This document shows positions 44,394 through 53,733 of a stretch of DNA of 64,000 nucleotides, piece after piece (position 1 is the first letter of the stretch; every line of letters starts with the position of its first letter). The position numbers and the translations under genes are program-made. Source of the DNA: Flavobacteriales bacterium (GTDB taxonomy: Bacteria > Bacteroidota > Bacteroidia > Flavobacteriales_F > PHOS-HE28); NCBI GenBank assembly GCA_023957375.1, contig JAMLHB010000001.1, positions 186,001-250,000 of the forward strand. The letters run 5' to 3'. The notes beneath the pieces were generated by a model, which was not told the DNA's origin, ran no database searches, and saw nothing but the letters and a program-made list of their open reading frames with translations.

Positions 44394-45521
44394 TCATGCC
44401 AAGCTTCCAATGGCCACCCGCCCCAGCAAGGCCTGCAGATCGCCAACCCGGTCTTCCACCCGGTGGTTTGCCAGTACATGGGCCCGGCCGGCCCTGCCCA
44501 TGGCTGCCGCTTGTTCCGGTTGGTCGATCAGCTGCACCATGTACCGGGCCATGGCCTCCACATCATGTTCCGCGCAAAGCAGGCCCCGTTCGCCGTGGGC
44601 CACCACGTCGGGGATCCCGGCATGGCGCGTGGCCACCACGGGCAGGCCGCTGGCCATGGCCTCCAGCACGGCCAAGGGAGTGCCCTCGCTGTCGCCGCTC
44701 GGGGGTGTTGCGCTGTGCTGCACGAAGGCCCGGCTTTGCCGCATCCTGGCAGCAATTTCCTCCGGCGCTTTTACGCCGCAGAGGTCCACGCAGGCCTCCA
44801 GGCCCAAGGCTTTCACCAGGTCGGCGGAGGCGTTCCACAAGGGGCCCGTGCCTGCCATGGTCAGGCGTGCATCCGGCCGTTGCCTGAACACCTGTCCGAA
44901 GGCCAGGATGGTCAGCCATGGGGCTTTCTTGTCCGTGAAGCGGCCTACGGCAAGGAAGTGGGGCGGGGCCGTTGCAGGGTCGCCGGGGGTGAATTGGGCC
45001 ACATCGATGCCGTACACGATGCGGTGCAGCTTATTACGCGGGGCGCCCAAGGCCAGCAATTGGTCTTCCATGGTCCGGCTGACCACCACCAGGGCGGCGG
45101 CACCGTCGAACAGCCGTTGGTAGCGGCCGTTCTGCTCCACGATGTCGTGTTGGTGCGCGTCGTAGCCGTGGAAGTGGACCACCAGTGGCACGCCTGCATC
45201 GCGTGCACTGTCCAATAGCGCTTCGCCCGTCGGGCCGTATTCGGCCAGCAGCACTTGCACGCGGTGCCGGCGCAGCGATGCGGTGATGCGGTTGCGCAGC
45301 ATGGTCCGGTGGTCCTTGCCCAGAACCCGGTGGGCCCACAAGTTGCGCAAGCGGCCCGCCGTGCCCAAGGGCAGCATCAGCGGGCGGCCGTTGGCCGTTT
45401 GCGGCAGGATGCCATCGCTGAGCACCAGCACCACCTCCTTCAATCGCCCGATGTGCGCGGCGATGAACGTCTCGCTGTAGGCGTTGCGGTTGGGCGTGGC
45501 AATGGCTATGCGGGGCGGCAT
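44394..45521 (-). CDS. Glycosyltransferase, GT4-like
   Basis: 375 residues. N-terminus RIAIATPNRNAYSETFIAAHIGRL resembles GT4 type N-domains, and the C-terminal donor domain carries FLAVGRFTDKKAPWLTI, the PSGDSEGTPLAVLEAMASGLPVVAT (E-x7-E) region and ATRHAGIPDVV. The stop codon lies at the very edge of repeat array B. Sugar specificity unknown; part of the surface glycan assembly set. Confidence 0.86.
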   Translation of the reverse strand: MPPRIAIATPNRNAYSETFIAAHIGRLKEVVLVLSDGILPQTANGRPLMLPLGTAGRLRNLWAHRVLGKDHRTMLRNRITASLRRHRVQVLLAEYGPTGEALLDSARDAGVPLVVHFHGYDAHQHDIVEQNGRYQRLFDGAAALVVVSRTMEDQLLALGAPRNKLHRIVYGIDVAQFTPGDPATAPPHFLAVGRFTDKKAPWLTILAFGQVFRQRPDARLTMAGTGPLWNASADLVKALGLEACVDLCGVKAPEEIAARMRQSRAFVQHSATPPSGDSEGTPLAVLEAMASGLPVVATRHAGIPDVVAHGERGLLCAEHDVEAMARYMVQLIDQPEQAAAMGRAGRAHVLANHRVEDRVGDLQALLGRVAIGSLA

Positions 45522-45546
45522 GCGGACAAAGGTGGCACAACGGAAC

Positions 45547-46503
45547 CTACCGTCTTATGCAATCGCGCAAGCGGGCCAGGGTGAAGGCGGGGTGGCGGAG
45601 GAACCAGGTGGGCGCTGCTTGGATCAACTCGGCCAAATAGCGCAGGCGGGTGCGCGGTGTGGCTTGCTGTTGGATGCGCGCCCAATGGTGCAGGAAGAGC
45701 TCCTTTGCCCGTCCGGTATGGCGGTATCCGTCGTGTTGGTCGAACAAGGTCCACAACTTGATCCGCCCCTTATCGAGGCCGATGTTCGTGTGCATCGGCG
45801 TGTTGGTGATGCCGCCTTGGTGCTTGCGGTAGGAACTCATTACGCCATCCGCTTTGGCATAGTAGCCGTTGCCTATCAGCAAGGGATACATGGCCGTATC
45901 AAAACTGGGTACCCGGCGCATCCATCCCGGAAGTTTTGCAGTTACGGGCGTGTTACGGGTCAGGAAGGATGAGAAGTGGAACGGGGAGAGGGGCACCATC
46001 ACTTCCAAGAGGGTCATTTGCGTCGGCAGGTGGGAACGGAATATGCGCCCGGTGACTTGCCCACCCGCATCCACGATGGCAGTGTCGTGGTATGCCCCCA
46101 TGCAGTGCCGGTCCTGCTCAAGCAAGGCCACCTGCTTGGCCAGCTTGTTTGGGTCCGTCCAGAAATCATCGCCTTCACAAAAGGCAATGTATTTGCCTTT
46201 GGCCTGGCTGAGCAAGAACATCAAATTACCCCGGCCGGTAGGATTGCCTTCCACATACACCACATCCTTGCGGCTGCGCAGGAAGAGCCGGATACGGTCC
46301 GGGTGTTGTTCAGCAAGCCGCTGGCAGATCTCCCGCGTGCCGTCCGTGCTTTCATCCTCACCGATCAAGATCTCAACCGGAAAGGTGGTCTGCTGCATCA
46401 AGATGCTGTCCAGGCATTTTTCGATGTAGGCGGCGTGCTGGAAGGTGGGCACCACCACGCTCACCATCGGGTTCTCAGGGCCTGACCCAACGTGCTCGAT
46501 CAT
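45547..46503 (-). CDS. Glycosyltransferase family 2
   Basis: 318 residues. GT-A core: MVSVVVPTFQHAAYIEKCLD, ILIGEDESTDGTREIC (the ED pair) and FCEGDDFWTDPNKLAKQV (GDD as metal site). C-terminal half is specific. A broken relative of this gene is found at 49745. Followed by a GT4 gene 25 bases downstream. Confidence 0.87.
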   Translation of the reverse strand: MIEHVGSGPENPMVSVVVPTFQHAAYIEKCLDSILMQQTTFPVEILIGEDESTDGTREICQRLAEQHPDRIRLFLRSRKDVVYVEGNPTGRGNLMFLLSQAKGKYIAFCEGDDFWTDPNKLAKQVALLEQDRHCMGAYHDTAIVDAGGQVTGRIFRSHLPTQMTLLEVMVPLSPFHFSSFLTRNTPVTAKLPGWMRRVPSFDTAMYPLLIGNGYYAKADGVMSSYRKHQGGITNTPMHTNIGLDKGRIKLWTLFDQHDGYRHTGRAKELFLHHWARIQQQATPRTRLRYLAELIQAAPTWFLRHPAFTLARLRDCIRR

Positions 46504-46543
46504 GAATGCCTTGGAATGGAGTGAATGACAAAAGATGCCGATT

Positions 46544-47506
46544 TCATGTCCAGGCGGGGTAGTGGACCGGAATTCCTTGGAACATAGCCTTTAATTGGCC
46601 GTGTGCCACCGGTCCGGATCGCCGCACTCGTTCCAGGCTCTCCAATTGCTTTGGTGTGCGAACACCAGGTATCACCACGGACATGCCTTCAAAACTGAGG
46701 CAATAACGCAGGGCATGTTCAGCGATGTTATTCCCTGGTGCAGGGATCCGTCGCATGGCCTCAATGCTCCACTGCACCCAGTCCCTGGGAAGGTTGGAAC
46801 GGAATTCATCGGGTCGGAACTGAGGAGCTTCAAGGCGGTACCGTTCGGACAGCAGGCCGCGCGAAAGCGGGCTGCGGGCGATGAAGTTCATTCCTCTTTC
46901 CTGAAGCCGGGGAAACAATTTTTCCGGTCGGCGTTCCAGCAAGTGGAATACCCATTCCACGCAAGTACCGAAGCCCGCATGAAGCACGTTTTCCACACCT
47001 GCCAGAGAAACCGCACTGATGCCGTAGGTGCCCAATTTACCTTCTTGAACCAGTTCATCAAGCGCCCATTTGTCCAAGTCCTTCCATGGCATGTCATCCG
47101 GCGGGCCGTGCAATAGCAGCACATCGATGCGTTCGGTGCCTATGCGCGATAAGCTGCCCTCTACGCGTTGTCTGAACGCCGTGCCCAGTGCAAGGGCATT
47201 GATCTCCTCGGGCAGCAAGCCGACTTTGGTACAGATCACGGCTTCTCCTGCCACGGTTGAACTGCGCAAGGCTTTGCCCAAGAGTTCCTCGCTCCGCCCA
47301 GCGCCGTAGCCGGCGGCGGTGTCAAAGAATTGTATGCCCTGGTCCAATGCGGCATGCATCAGGCGCACTGCATCTTGGGGTTCCATAGCGCCCCATCCGT
47401 GCGGTTTGCCCTTCACTTCATAATTCCCGGCCAGTTGCCAACAACCAAAACCGATCGGGGCCACTTGGCGGCCCAAGCCTTTCCAATAGCGGGGATTAAG
47501 TGACAT
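46544..47506 (-). CDS. Aldo/keto reductase
   Basis: 320 residues from ATG 47506 (an in-frame start at 47545 would add residues without function). AKR landmarks: FFDTAAGYGAGRSEELLGKAL (catalytic Asp/Tyr region), KVGLLPEEI in the K position, LLLHGPP (His), and GVRTPKQLESL near the end. It would use NADPH to reduce sugar or other carbonyl groups. Placement within the glycan genes hints at making a modified sugar precursor, which is inference. Confidence 0.84.
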   Translation of the reverse strand: MSLNPRYWKGLGRQVAPIGFGCWQLAGNYEVKGKPHGWGAMEPQDAVRLMHAALDQGIQFFDTAAGYGAGRSEELLGKALRSSTVAGEAVICTKVGLLPEEINALALGTAFRQRVEGSLSRIGTERIDVLLLHGPPDDMPWKDLDKWALDELVQEGKLGTYGISAVSLAGVENVLHAGFGTCVEWVFHLLERRPEKLFPRLQERGMNFIARSPLSRGLLSERYRLEAPQFRPDEFRSNLPRDWVQWSIEAMRRIPAPGNNIAEHALRYCLSFEGMSVVIPGVRTPKQLESLERVRRSGPVAHGQLKAMFQGIPVHYPAWT

Positions 47507-47574
47507 TACACGAAGATCTTGATGCCAGTGACGGGTTGGTTCCATCCGGCTGGCAGCCGGTCAACTTAAGCATG

Positions 47575-48672
47575 TCAAGGGCTAGGCACAAAGCGCTTCA
47601 GTTTATTGATGGGGGCTTCAATAAAGTGCCAGCTAAAACTGGCCACGACTATGGTCATTGCGCTAATGGCCAAAAAGGAACCCATCGAGCGACTAGGGTG
47701 AATGCCCAGAACCGTGGCAAGTATCCATGGTATGGTCAGGTGGTACAGATAAATCCCATAGCTGATCCTTCCGATGTATTCAATCGGCTTAAACAGGAAT
47801 ATTGCACCCAGTCCTTGTGTTCGTTCCAGTGCAGCCGCACCGATCAGCCACATGAAGACCAATGTTGCGGCCGTCCGCATGAACGGGAGTTGGGAATTGA
47901 TGGGGCCACCTTTATACACGATGACGTAGATCAGTACCTGCAACAGGAACAAGAAGCAGCCGATCAATCCGATCATTCGCAGTTTGCCATAATAGCGGCC
48001 GTCCTGGTACTGGTGCATCCAAAGTGCCAAGAGCGCCCCCCCGGTCAAAGGATCGAGGCAAGAGATGGGGGCTATTCCCACCCAAATGCTGTTGCCTCCC
48101 AATAGTATCATTGAGACGCGGTAGATGGGGCCGGAGGCAAATAACACCAGGAACAATTGCCTCGCCCACCGGTCAGGCGTTAACAGGACGAACAAGGGCC
48201 AGGCCAGATAGAACTGTTCCTCCACGGACAGGCTCCACATGTGGGCAACAGCTCCTGGCCAGTAGCCCATTGACATGATGCGAAAATTGGCCATGTACCC
48301 GTAATACCATCCCGCGTGTTCTTGTAATTCCTTCAGGCCGAGTAAAAGCAGCGTGGTTATGAGCAGATAGTAAATCGGAAAAATCCGGATGGCCCGTCGT
48401 GCATAAAAAATGGCCAAGCTTCGGCCAAGGCTAATGCGCTTGTTTTTCACGTACCCCCTGCTCCGGATAAGGATGCCGGTGATCAGGAATCCGCTTATGA
48501 CGAAAAACAAATCCACCCCAAGCGAGCCAAGGTGCGCTATTGCTGTAGTGTAGGGGCTGTCAGGTAGGTTTCGCGGCCATAAGTGAACCACCAAAGGCCC
48601 CAAAACCGCAAAGGCACGAATGCCGTTTATTTGTTTATAGTACACGGCCCAAACAAATTGGCTGCTGAACAA
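47575..48672 (-). CDS. OafA-type acyltransferase (Acyltransferase 3 family)
   Basis: 365 residues with about ten transmembrane helices. Typical motifs: INGIRAFAVLGPLVVHLWP (His at about 30), FFVISGFLITGILIR, FYARRAIRIFPIYY and SLSVEEQFYLAWPLF. These inner-membrane enzymes transfer acetyl or succinyl groups to sugars outside the cell, normally using cytoplasmic acyl-CoA. It sits in the glycan locus, so O-acylation of the polymer is likely. Confidence 0.9.
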   Translation of the reverse strand: MFSSQFVWAVYYKQINGIRAFAVLGPLVVHLWPRNLPDSPYTTAIAHLGSLGVDLFFVISGFLITGILIRSRGYVKNKRISLGRSLAIFYARRAIRIFPIYYLLITTLLLLGLKELQEHAGWYYGYMANFRIMSMGYWPGAVAHMWSLSVEEQFYLAWPLFVLLTPDRWARQLFLVLFASGPIYRVSMILLGGNSIWVGIAPISCLDPLTGGALLALWMHQYQDGRYYGKLRMIGLIGCFLFLLQVLIYVIVYKGGPINSQLPFMRTAATLVFMWLIGAAALERTQGLGAIFLFKPIEYIGRISYGIYLYHLTIPWILATVLGIHPSRSMGSFLAISAMTIVVASFSWHFIEAPINKLKRFVPSP

Positions 48673-48762
48673 AAGCCATGGGCATCTATAACGAACCTAC
48701 ATGGGAAGTACAAGGCGCACATGCCCCCATGTGCAAAGTCAGCGAAATGGTTCTCATGGATC

Positions 48763-49602
48763 TCAATCCTTGCGGAACAACCGGAATTCCAACGCCACGC
48801 GCGTGGTGTCTTCCTGCTCGTTCTTGGCCAAGCCGTGTACCAAATGTGCGCTGAACATCAGGACTTGGCCGTACTTTACTTCAGGACGGACCAGTGCGCT
48901 GCTGCCATCCCATTCCACAATGGCGTTCACGCGGTACTTGTTGCCCTCCACCACCGCGCCTTCAAAAGTGCGCAGGATCTTGTTCTCGGGGAGGAGGTGG
49001 CTTCCGGGCACAACGGGAAGTGTTGATTTCGGACCAACGCCCGCCACAGGGATCCACAGGTTCACGAAGCGGAGCATCTTTCGCTCCCTGTCCCAAGGAC
49101 CGTACATGTCCTTGTGCGGCGGATTGAAATCGTTGGAGCCTGGGCGGTTGATGCGCACGATGATGTGCATTTTCTGGCCATTGTCCGGGTTCACGTCCGT
49201 AAGGCCAAAGCCGACCAGCTTTTCAAACCGGGGGACCAATTCTTCCACGGAGAAATTGAAATCGGTTGCAAAGAGGTCCCGCGTGCGGGCTGCCACGCGG
49301 TGATGATCTTCCGTGGTGGTGACCACTTTGTGGTATTGCTCCAGGTCAAAACCGGCACTGCTGATGCCCAAGTCGTTGACGATGGCGGCAATGGACTCGT
49401 TGAGGCCCGAACGAAGCGTTCCGAACTCTTGCGCGGATAGGAAGTCGTACGCATGGTAGCCTTGCGGATACCACGGCAAACCATGGGTAATGTCGGTGGT
49501 GGCGTTGGACAGGACTTCATTGTTGCCACGCTTGAGTTCCGGAGTGCCCTTCATGTCCACCGTGATGGGGGAGTTGTCAATGCTATAGTGTGCTCTTTCC
49601 AT
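48763..49602 (-). CDS. 2-oxoglutarate/Fe(II) oxygenase, phytanoyl-CoA hydroxylase-like
   Basis: 279 residues. The facial-triad pattern is visible: His and Asp in PPHKDMYGPWD (about 165), the second His in FSAHLVHGLAK (about 253) and an Arg in TRVALEF that would hold 2-oxoglutarate. Members hydroxylate small molecules or lipids. Because it lies in the glycan locus it may modify a sugar or a lipid carrier. A TACATTTA box is near the start. Confidence 0.78.
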   Translation of the reverse strand: MERAHYSIDNSPITVDMKGTPELKRGNNEVLSNATTDITHGLPWYPQGYHAYDFLSAQEFGTLRSGLNESIAAIVNDLGISSAGFDLEQYHKVVTTTEDHHRVAARTRDLFATDFNFSVEELVPRFEKLVGFGLTDVNPDNGQKMHIIVRINRPGSNDFNPPHKDMYGPWDRERKMLRFVNLWIPVAGVGPKSTLPVVPGSHLLPENKILRTFEGAVVEGNKYRVNAIVEWDGSSALVRPEVKYGQVLMFSAHLVHGLAKNEQEDTTRVALEFRLFRKD

Positions 49603-49744
49603 TGGGTGCCTTTTATGACAGGGCCGTAAATGTAGCAGTCAACGCGGAGTGCCTGGGACCATCGCGCCGCATACCGGCCAACTTTGATCGATCTGGCCTA
49701 CGGACTACAGGTCAAGTGTTGCACATCCCTGCGGCGGTTCCGGC

Positions 49745-49870
49745 TTATTGCATCACAACGCCGATCCGGCAATGCTCGATGAAGGAAGCATGCTGGTAGG
49801 TGGGCACTACCACGCTGACCAAGGTTTGGCTGCGCGCGGCCCAGGGTTTAAGGAACTGCTCATTCAAAGG
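49745..49870 (-). pseudogene. Fragment of a family 2 glycosyltransferase
   Basis: The minus-strand frame reads TLVSVVVPTYQHASFIEHC, then a stop codon soon after, matching the first 30 residues of the GT2 gene at 45547. There is no ATG in frame where the domain should begin, although one exists in another frame, and the following sequence does not continue the family. It is a remnant left downstream of the sulfotransferase gene. Confidence 0.6.
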
Positions 49871-50673
49871 AATCGCGCCAAGGGTCCGTTGGCCAATTCG
49901 TTCAGGATGGTGGTGGCGATGGTCTTGTCCAGCCTGCCTTGCCATGCTTCATCCGCACGGACCTTGCGGTAGACGCTGTTGGCATCGTTCCCGTCCGCAC
50001 TGCGGCTGGACGTGATGAAGGCTTCGGTGGACGGGCCGAATTCCAACGCGCAAAAGCGGAACAAGTCATGCGCCGTGGCCACGGGGTCATCGTTGAGGTC
50101 GGCGTAGCGCACCACCTTCATGCGGTCCGGATACTGCTGTTGCAGTTGAAGGAAGAGGAGGGCGACCTCTTTCCACTTGTCGAAGCCGAAGAATTCCTCC
50201 GGCCTGCCCTGGTTCTTCAGCGCACCGCTGCGCCATTGCTCCTGCACGCTCCATTCGGGCTTGAACTCGCGCGGGGCATGGATCCAGCTGTCGATCACCG
50301 CGCAGGGATGCCGCACCAGCCCCACCACCCTGATCTCCGGCAGCACCGCCATCAGGTTCGGAAGGATGTGGTTGTACCGCACCTCCTTCATCACCACGTG
50401 CGTAGGCTCCGTGCTTTCCGCGAACGACGGATAGTCCACATGGATGTTCGGGTCCCGTTGGAGCACGAATGGGTCTCGTGTGAAGCGGATTTCCTCGAAA
50501 AATCGCAGGCATTCCTCCCGGGTGCTCTGTGGCGTCAACCGGTCTTTGAAGGCGTACGAAAACAGCGGTTGGAAGCGGAAGGCCACTTCCGGTGAACTTT
50601 TGAAGATCTGCCCGAGCCAGGAGGATCCCGAACGAGGCACGCTTTGTATCGTGAGTAACCGTATTTCGCCCAT
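49864..50673 (-). CDS. Sulfotransferase-like protein
   Basis: 269 residues from ATG 50673 (a GTG five codons earlier also exists). The 5'-PSB loop is QSVPRSGSSWLGQIF (PAPS 5'-phosphosulfate binding) and the 3'-PB segment is VVGLVRHPCAVIDSWI. It is related to PAPS-dependent sulfotransferases, which move sulfate from PAPS to hydroxyls of carbohydrates. The acceptor is probably the polymer of this locus. It lies next to WbqC. Confidence 0.8.
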   Translation of the reverse strand: MGEIRLLTIQSVPRSGSSWLGQIFKSSPEVAFRFQPLFSYAFKDRLTPQSTREECLRFFEEIRFTRDPFVLQRDPNIHVDYPSFAESTEPTHVVMKEVRYNHILPNLMAVLPEIRVVGLVRHPCAVIDSWIHAPREFKPEWSVQEQWRSGALKNQGRPEEFFGFDKWKEVALLFLQLQQQYPDRMKVVRYADLNDDPVATAHDLFRFCALEFGPSTEAFITSSRSADGNDANSVYRKVRADEAWQGRLDKTIATTILNELANGPLARFL

Positions 50674-50688
50674 GCCTTTGCGCGCCAC

Positions 50689-51393
50689 TTATTCCAGGTC
50701 GTATTCGCCCAGCCAAGCCCCGATCTGTTCAGGCGGGTTCCACATCATTACGTCCAAGATGCTCAGGTTGGGCACAAAGTTGTGCCTGCCTTGCGCGTAT
50801 TCTATCGGGCGGGTGCGCAGAAAACAGAGATCGATCCCGTTGGCCTTGAATGCGGCCTTGTCGTATAGGGCCTTGCCCCCGATGGCATTGACGTAGGTAC
50901 CCGCACCTTCGCGTTTGCACAGGTCCAACACCCGGTCCGCTCCGTGGAGTTGGCCATTGCCAAAAGACCGTGACGTTGGGATCAGGACGGTGCTTGCCCC
51001 GATGTAGGTCTGCACTTGTTGAAGCCCGCTGAGCAGGACCTCGCGAAGCGGTGTTGTGCCTGCAGGCAGAACCGTTTCCACCAACCCCAGCACTGGACCG
51101 CGAAAAGGGGCGCGGGCGTAGGCTTGGCGGAGGGTGGAGATGAACTTGTCGCGCCACTTGGGGTACACGGTGCCGTGCAAGGACAGCTGGTCGATGTGGG
51201 TAAAGGCACTAACCTCCGACAACGGCATGGTGAACAGGTGTGGCGCTCCACCCACCAGGATGCGGTTGCGGTTCACCCAACCCTGCTTGATGTAGTTCAC
51301 ATCGTCATACACCACGAACCGGTCGACGGCGTGCATCAGCTGGAAATAGCCGATGTACGGGAACAGGTAGGGCTGCATGATGGCGAGCTTCAT
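50689..51393 (-). CDS. WbqC family protein
   Basis: 234 residues. The WbqC signature is clear from the first residue: LAIMQPYLFPYIGYFQLMHA, VYDDVNYIKQGWVNRNRI and late FVPNLSILDVMMWNPPE. The family is found in O-antigen clusters, often next to sugar aminotransferases, and is thought to act in making or modifying amino sugars; its reaction is not proven. Directly downstream of the DegT aminotransferase gene. Confidence 0.9.
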   Translation of the reverse strand: MKLAIMQPYLFPYIGYFQLMHAVDRFVVYDDVNYIKQGWVNRNRILVGGAPHLFTMPLSEVSAFTHIDQLSLHGTVYPKWRDKFISTLRQAYARAPFRGPVLGLVETVLPAGTTPLREVLLSGLQQVQTYIGASTVLIPTSRSFGNGQLHGADRVLDLCKREGAGTYVNAIGGKALYDKAAFKANGIDLCFLRTRPIEYAQGRHNFVPNLSILDVMMWNPPEQIGAWLGEYDLE

Positions 51394-51414
51394 GGACTGG
51401 ACCGGGCAACGCCG

Positions 51415-52557
51415 TTAAGCAACTTTGAAGAATGTTTGAATGCCTTGTGCGACCCGTTGCTGCGTGTCACCATCCATGCCATTGTAAAGGGGGAGGCATA
51501 CCGTTCGGTCCGCAAGATCACGGCTGTGGGGGCAGGGGTTGGACTGAACATACGGCAACGTGTCCAAGGACGGGAAAAAGTAGCGCCGCACGTGTACGTT
51601 CTCCACAGCCAAAGCCTTCAACAAGGCTTCGCGGACAGCGAGGTTTTGCAGTAATACGGGGTAGTAGCTGTAATTGTAGCCCGTATCCGCCGGAAGGGCC
51701 GGCCTTTCGATCGGCAAACCGGAAAGCCATTGATCATACCGCCCGCACAGCATGCGGCGCTCGGCGATGAGCGCTTCCATGTGCGGCAGAATGGCCATGC
51801 CCATGGCGGCATGCACCTCGCTCATCTTGGCGTTCATGCCCAAGCTGAAATGCTCATCGCCGATGTGCCCGAAGCTGCGCAACAGCCGCAGACGGTGGTC
51901 GGCCTCGGCATCGTGCAGCACCACGGCGCCGCCCTCCACGGTGTGGAAGAGCTTGGTGGCGTGGAAGCTGAGGGTGCTGGCATCGCCCCATTGCAGGATG
52001 CTGCGGCCCTTGTATTGCACATCAAAGGCGTGGGCGGCATCGTAGATCACCTTCAGGCCGTGCTTCTTGGCAATGGCGTCAATGGCCTCCACATCGCAGG
52101 GGATGCCGTACACGTGCGTGGCGAGAATCGCGCTCGTATCCGGGGTGATCGCGGCTTCGATCAAGTTCGGATCGATGCAGCAGGTGGTGGGGTGGATGTC
52201 CACGAACACCGGCTCGCAGTCTTCCCAGAGGATGGCGCTGGTGGTGGCCACGTAGCTGAATGGCGTGGTGATCACTTCACCGGTAACGCCCAAGGCACGG
52301 ATGGCCAATTGCAGGGCCAAGGTGCCGTTGGCCATCAGCTTCAGGTGCGGCACCTCGAAGCGTGCGCGCAGGGTCTCCTCCAGCTCGCGGTGGATGGGGC
52401 CGTTGTTGGTTAACACGTGGCTGCTGTACGCTTTGTCCAACCAGTGCAGGTATTCCTCGCGCGGGGGCAGGAAAGACCGGGTGACGTATACGGGGTCTTG
52501 TTCCGCGCCCCCCTCGGGCCGATCCCCGATCGCGCTATTTGCCTCAGGCTTGTTCAT
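51415..52557 (-). CDS. DegT/DnrJ/EryC1/StrS aminotransferase
   Basis: 380 residues. PLP lysine K202 in LSFHATKLFHTVEGG, Asp173 in IYDAAHAF, and HVYGIPCDVEAIDAIA and NAKMSEVHAAMG are all typical. It makes an amino sugar from a nucleotide keto-sugar (for example 4- or 3-amino). Forms a unit with WbqC and probably the sulfotransferase. The keto-sugar-forming dehydratase was not found in the window. Confidence 0.91.
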   Translation of the reverse strand: MNKPEANSAIGDRPEGGAEQDPVYVTRSFLPPREEYLHWLDKAYSSHVLTNNGPIHRELEETLRARFEVPHLKLMANGTLALQLAIRALGVTGEVITTPFSYVATTSAILWEDCEPVFVDIHPTTCCIDPNLIEAAITPDTSAILATHVYGIPCDVEAIDAIAKKHGLKVIYDAAHAFDVQYKGRSILQWGDASTLSFHATKLFHTVEGGAVVLHDAEADHRLRLLRSFGHIGDEHFSLGMNAKMSEVHAAMGMAILPHMEALIAERRMLCGRYDQWLSGLPIERPALPADTGYNYSYYPVLLQNLAVREALLKALAVENVHVRRYFFPSLDTLPYVQSNPCPHSRDLADRTVCLPLYNGMDGDTQQRVAQGIQTFFKVA

Positions 52558-52777
52558 CGGCGTTCATGGGCCCACGTGATCCACAGTACGGGTGTGTTAC
52601 CAACTGCGCTGAAAGCTACGCCCTTGCATGGGATTGGAATGCTCATTTATTGGTCGGTAGGTTGATGCAGCACAAATGAGGTTGCGCGGATGCGGGCTCG
52701 AACGGAAGAAAGGATGCAAGGCATTCCTGCCCCAGGGGCGTGAAGGTATCAAGTGACATCCCTGCTGTTTTACGGAG

Positions 52778-53725
52778 CTATTGCGCGCTGGGCAACGCGC
52801 TGCGTTGGGGCGTGGAGTGCATCCATGTGTGCTTGGCGCTTCCCAGGGTGTTTTTAAGTCTGCGCAAGTTGGAAAGGAAGGCCATGCGCAGGTTGTCACC
52901 AGGCCGCAAGGCCCACCAGCCGGGCTTGGCGTATCTGAGGTCCTGGAGCAGATGGCCGGCCAAGCGGTCCATGGTCCACCGTTCTTCCAGACTAAGCTTG
53001 GCTTGCCAGATGGCACCGGACTTGTCGCGTAATGGGTTCAAGGTGGCATCCCCCCGGCTTACCTGCTTGTTGCGGATGTCGTATTCCTCGGTGATCCGCA
53101 GCAAGAAGTCATCCGTTACCGGCAGTTGGCAGAAGTTGAAGACGGCTTTCATCCCTGTTGCTGTTTCCGCCTTCAATTCTTCATAGCGCACTTCCATGTA
53201 CTGCCCCGGTCCGAGCAGCTTTTCCGCTTGGCGCGCGGCAAGCAGGTTGGTTGCCCAATGGCGGGTGGCACCTTGGATCTCGCCTGCGCCGAAGCCAAGC
53301 CGTTTCTTGGCGCTCATCATGCTCACCACCACCTCGCGCCCATCGCGGATGAGGTGGATCACCTTGGCATTGGGGAATAGCTTTTGGACCAATGGCAAAT
53401 GCCGGGCGTAGTCCGGGTGCTTGTCCAAGAGGTGCTTGGCCTCCGGCTTTTTGGCGTGCAACCTGCCGTACACATCCCCGGCTATGGCGCGAAGCCCTTG
53501 GTAGAATTCCGTTTCCGTATAGAGCAATGGTGCACCTTGCCGCCAATGACCGGCATCCAGGTGGTGTTTCTCGTTGAGGAACCGGCGCTCTGCAATGCCC
53601 AGGTAGGTGAATATGGTGAGCTCCTCGTTCTGTGAAGCCACATCCGGATGGGTTGCCAGCATGTGGTGCAGCCAGGTGGTGCCACTGCGCGGGGCACCCA
53701 CCACGAGGATGAGCGGAAGGTCCAT
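52778..53725 (-). CDS. Sulfotransferase family protein
   Basis: 315 residues from ATG 53725 (an in-frame ATG 17 codons earlier overlaps wzt). 5'-PSB loop VVGAPRSGTTWLHHML, then KVIHLIRDGREVVVSMM (3'-phosphate loop). It should use PAPS. The C-terminal tail is basic. Unrelated in detail to the sulfotransferase at 49864. It lies 8 bases after wzt, so sulfation may be tied to export. Confidence 0.84.
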   Translation of the reverse strand: MDLPLILVVGAPRSGTTWLHHMLATHPDVASQNEELTIFTYLGIAERRFLNEKHHLDAGHWRQGAPLLYTETEFYQGLRAIAGDVYGRLHAKKPEAKHLLDKHPDYARHLPLVQKLFPNAKVIHLIRDGREVVVSMMSAKKRLGFGAGEIQGATRHWATNLLAARQAEKLLGPGQYMEVRYEELKAETATGMKAVFNFCQLPVTDDFLLRITEEYDIRNKQVSRGDATLNPLRDKSGAIWQAKLSLEERWTMDRLAGHLLQDLRYAKPGWWALRPGDNLRMAFLSNLRRLKNTLGSAKHTWMHSTPQRSALPSAQ

Positions 53726-53733
53726 GGTAGCGG

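Noticed and set aside
48717-48734. Terminator after the acyltransferase start region (GCACATG/CATGTGC hairpin)
   Set aside because: Stem of 7 bases, no T run on either strand, and it lies upstream of one gene and downstream of another without clear role.
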